DNA from: Melanopsichium pennsylvanicum | Taxonomy: Eukaryota > Basidiomycota > Ustilaginomycetes > Ustilaginales | NCBI GenBank assembly: GCA_900208305.1 | Contig: OAPG01000005.1 | Span: 558,001-622,000 of the forward strand | DNA length: 64,000 nt | Reading direction: 5' to 3' | In this document: piece by piece, positions 62,905 to 64,000 of the stretch | Layout of the letters: each line of letters starts with the position of its first letter | How positions within the stretch are numbered: the first letter of the stretch is position 1 | Notes under the pieces: model-generated | The model's database searches: none | Told to the model about the DNA's origin: nothing | What the model saw: the letters and a program-made list of their open reading frames with translations, nothing else | Position numbers and translations under genes: made by a program

Positions 62905-63503
62905 GGTGACGGAGGCAAGCCAGAATCCGATGAAGCGACAGATCTGAGCTGTGGCTGTTTGGATATTCTAGTCAAGATTGAGTCAAGATTGTCGCAAGGT
63001 TGCCAAATAGCTGCACGTAGAATAAGGTGGGCTAGGCTATCAGATTGGACTGAGTCAGACAGCTGTATGCCGAAGTGAATCGTAACAAAGAGAAAAATGT
63101 AAAACGTGAAAGAGGACGTCGTCTAGACAATGTGTAGAAAGAAGGATCGGTGTGCTCAAAGTGTCAAAAAGAAGGAGGATACCCTGCAAAACTTGAATTA
63201 ATTTTTGAAAAGGAGGAGCAGAGAGAGTGTGTGTGTGAGTAAGGCAAAGAGCATTCAAATTTGCCTAAAATTGTTGAGCGTGGAGAGAGAAAAAAAAAGT
63301 TTCGCATATTTCAGGGTGCAGTTGCTCCACACAGAACATACGGTCAAAAAAATCTGCTTATGTAAGCAGTACGCCCAGTTCTCACTTTTCAAGACTCGCA
63401 TGCTTGTTTGTATCATTGGCTTACGTTTTTGTCGACCTTGAAATCATCTCCTATACATTCATCAAAGGAACGCAGTGGAAGCGACTACGCGCTCATACAA
63501 ATC
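62905..63503. promoter_or_regulatory. Shared divergent promoter LTV1 / CSL4
   Basis: About 600 bases between the start codons of two RNA-biogenesis genes. It contains an A run (63291-63298) and AT-rich tracts, and no gene. Co-control of the two genes is plausible but not shown. Confidence 0.45.
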
Positions 63504-64000
63504 ATGGCGTCGTCGTCGATACCCACAACACGGAGGCTCTTGCTTCCAGGTCAACCACTTTCGGTCACAATCGCACCCAAATCCGCACTCGAACTCGGCC
63601 CAGGTACATACACTCGTGGACACTATGTCCTCTCTTCCCTTGTGGGCTATGAGTCTCGAAACACCATTACCAAAACCACCTCATCCTCATCCTCATCCGC
63701 GCTATCCACATCTGCCAAGCAAAACGCTTCTACCAAAGTGGACACACTCTCCGTTTCTGGACAAGACACTCGGTTTGTGGTACCAAAACCCGATTCGATC
63801 GTCATCGCAAGAGTTACAAGAGTAACTCCTCGTCAAGCTCATCTATCCATCCTCATCATTGACGGTCTACCTTGTGGCTCTTCCTCTTCCACTTCTTCCA
63901 CTTTTGTGCAGTGTGGTCTTGGCAATCATGCTGCAGGAGAAGGTGAGGGTGTTGATTTTCAAGGTATTGTTCGAAGTCAAGATGTGAGAAGTACTGAAAA
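63504..64000 (+). CDS. CSL4: Exosome component Csl4, 5' part
   Basis: The frame opens at the ATG at 63504 and is still open at the window edge, giving about 165 residues. Csl4 is a cap subunit of the RNA exosome, which trims and degrades RNA in nucleus and cytoplasm. The N-terminal domain has RRLLLPGQPLSV and LELGPGTYTRGHYVLSSLVG; the S1 domain has PDSIVIARVTRVTPRQAHL and ends in view with FQGIVRSQDVRSTE, which is nearly the same as the yeast Csl4 block. A Ser-rich stretch lies between. The C-terminal zinc-ribbon part must lie beyond the window. No intron is visible in this part. Confidence 0.93.
   Translation, partial: MASSSIPTTRRLLLPGQPLSVTIAPKSALELGPGTYTRGHYVLSSLVGYESRNTITKTTSSSSSSALSTSAKQNASTKVDTLSVSGQDTRFVVPKPDSIVIARVTRVTPRQAHLSILIIDGLPCGSSSSTSSTFVQCGLGNHAAGEGEGVDFQGIVRSQDVRSTE

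Overview
The window reads as nuclear DNA of a basidiomycete fungus, most probably a smut or an anamorphic yeast relative (Ustilaginomycotina, Ustilaginales-like). Reasons: compact genes with few, short GTAAGT-type introns, long single-exon proteins rich in Ser/Ala, moderate GC, and a set of conserved fungal proteins (Cmr1, Cqd1/ADCK2, Trm44, Tom5, Tim13, Rrp5, Cbf5, Ltv1, Csl4). The genus is an inference; no species marker was seen.

Layout. Positions 1-8312 hold no convincing gene, but do hold a 31-base poly-C tract and, at the right end, an 832-base stretch with no ATG that leads into a large Ecl1-type zinc-binding protein (8313-10382). Next come a large unknown membrane-anchored protein (11128-14892, minus), peroxisomal uricase (16234-17217), glycolipid transfer protein (17986-19062, four exons), class II fructose-bisphosphate aldolase (21102-22416, two exons), Cmr1 (minus), the mitochondrial ADCK2/Cqd1 kinase-like protein, Trm44 (minus), a tiny two-exon TOM5 gene (30116-30436) and RRP5 (minus).

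Positions 35.6-41.2 kb look like an accessory island. A possible DDE-transposase remnant and a GC-rich, hairpin-containing segment precede a 1147-residue protein that joins a P-loop NTPase to a probable PD-(D/E)XK nuclease domain. This resembles the RHS/Crinkler-type NTPase-nuclease proteins of eukaryotes and is the most unusual object here. A DHA2-type MFS transporter follows.

From 43.4 kb on the gene order is dense and housekeeping in nature: APC10, TIM13 (minus), tafazzin, a Cyc2-like mitochondrial flavoprotein (minus), a membrane-anchored EEP-family hydrolase, CBF5 (minus), ribosomal protein eL22, a DCAF11-like WD40 protein, a secreted M28 aminopeptidase, LTV1 (minus) and the 5' part of CSL4, which runs off the window.

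Two functional themes recur: ribosome and RNA biogenesis (TRM44, RRP5, CBF5, eL22, LTV1, CSL4) and mitochondrial biogenesis (CQD1, TOM5, TIM13, TAZ1, CYC2-like). Several members lie in divergent pairs that share a short promoter (TRM44/TOM5, TIM13/TAZ1, CBF5/eL22, LTV1/CSL4). Exon limits were placed by reading splice signals and family similarity, without transcripts.
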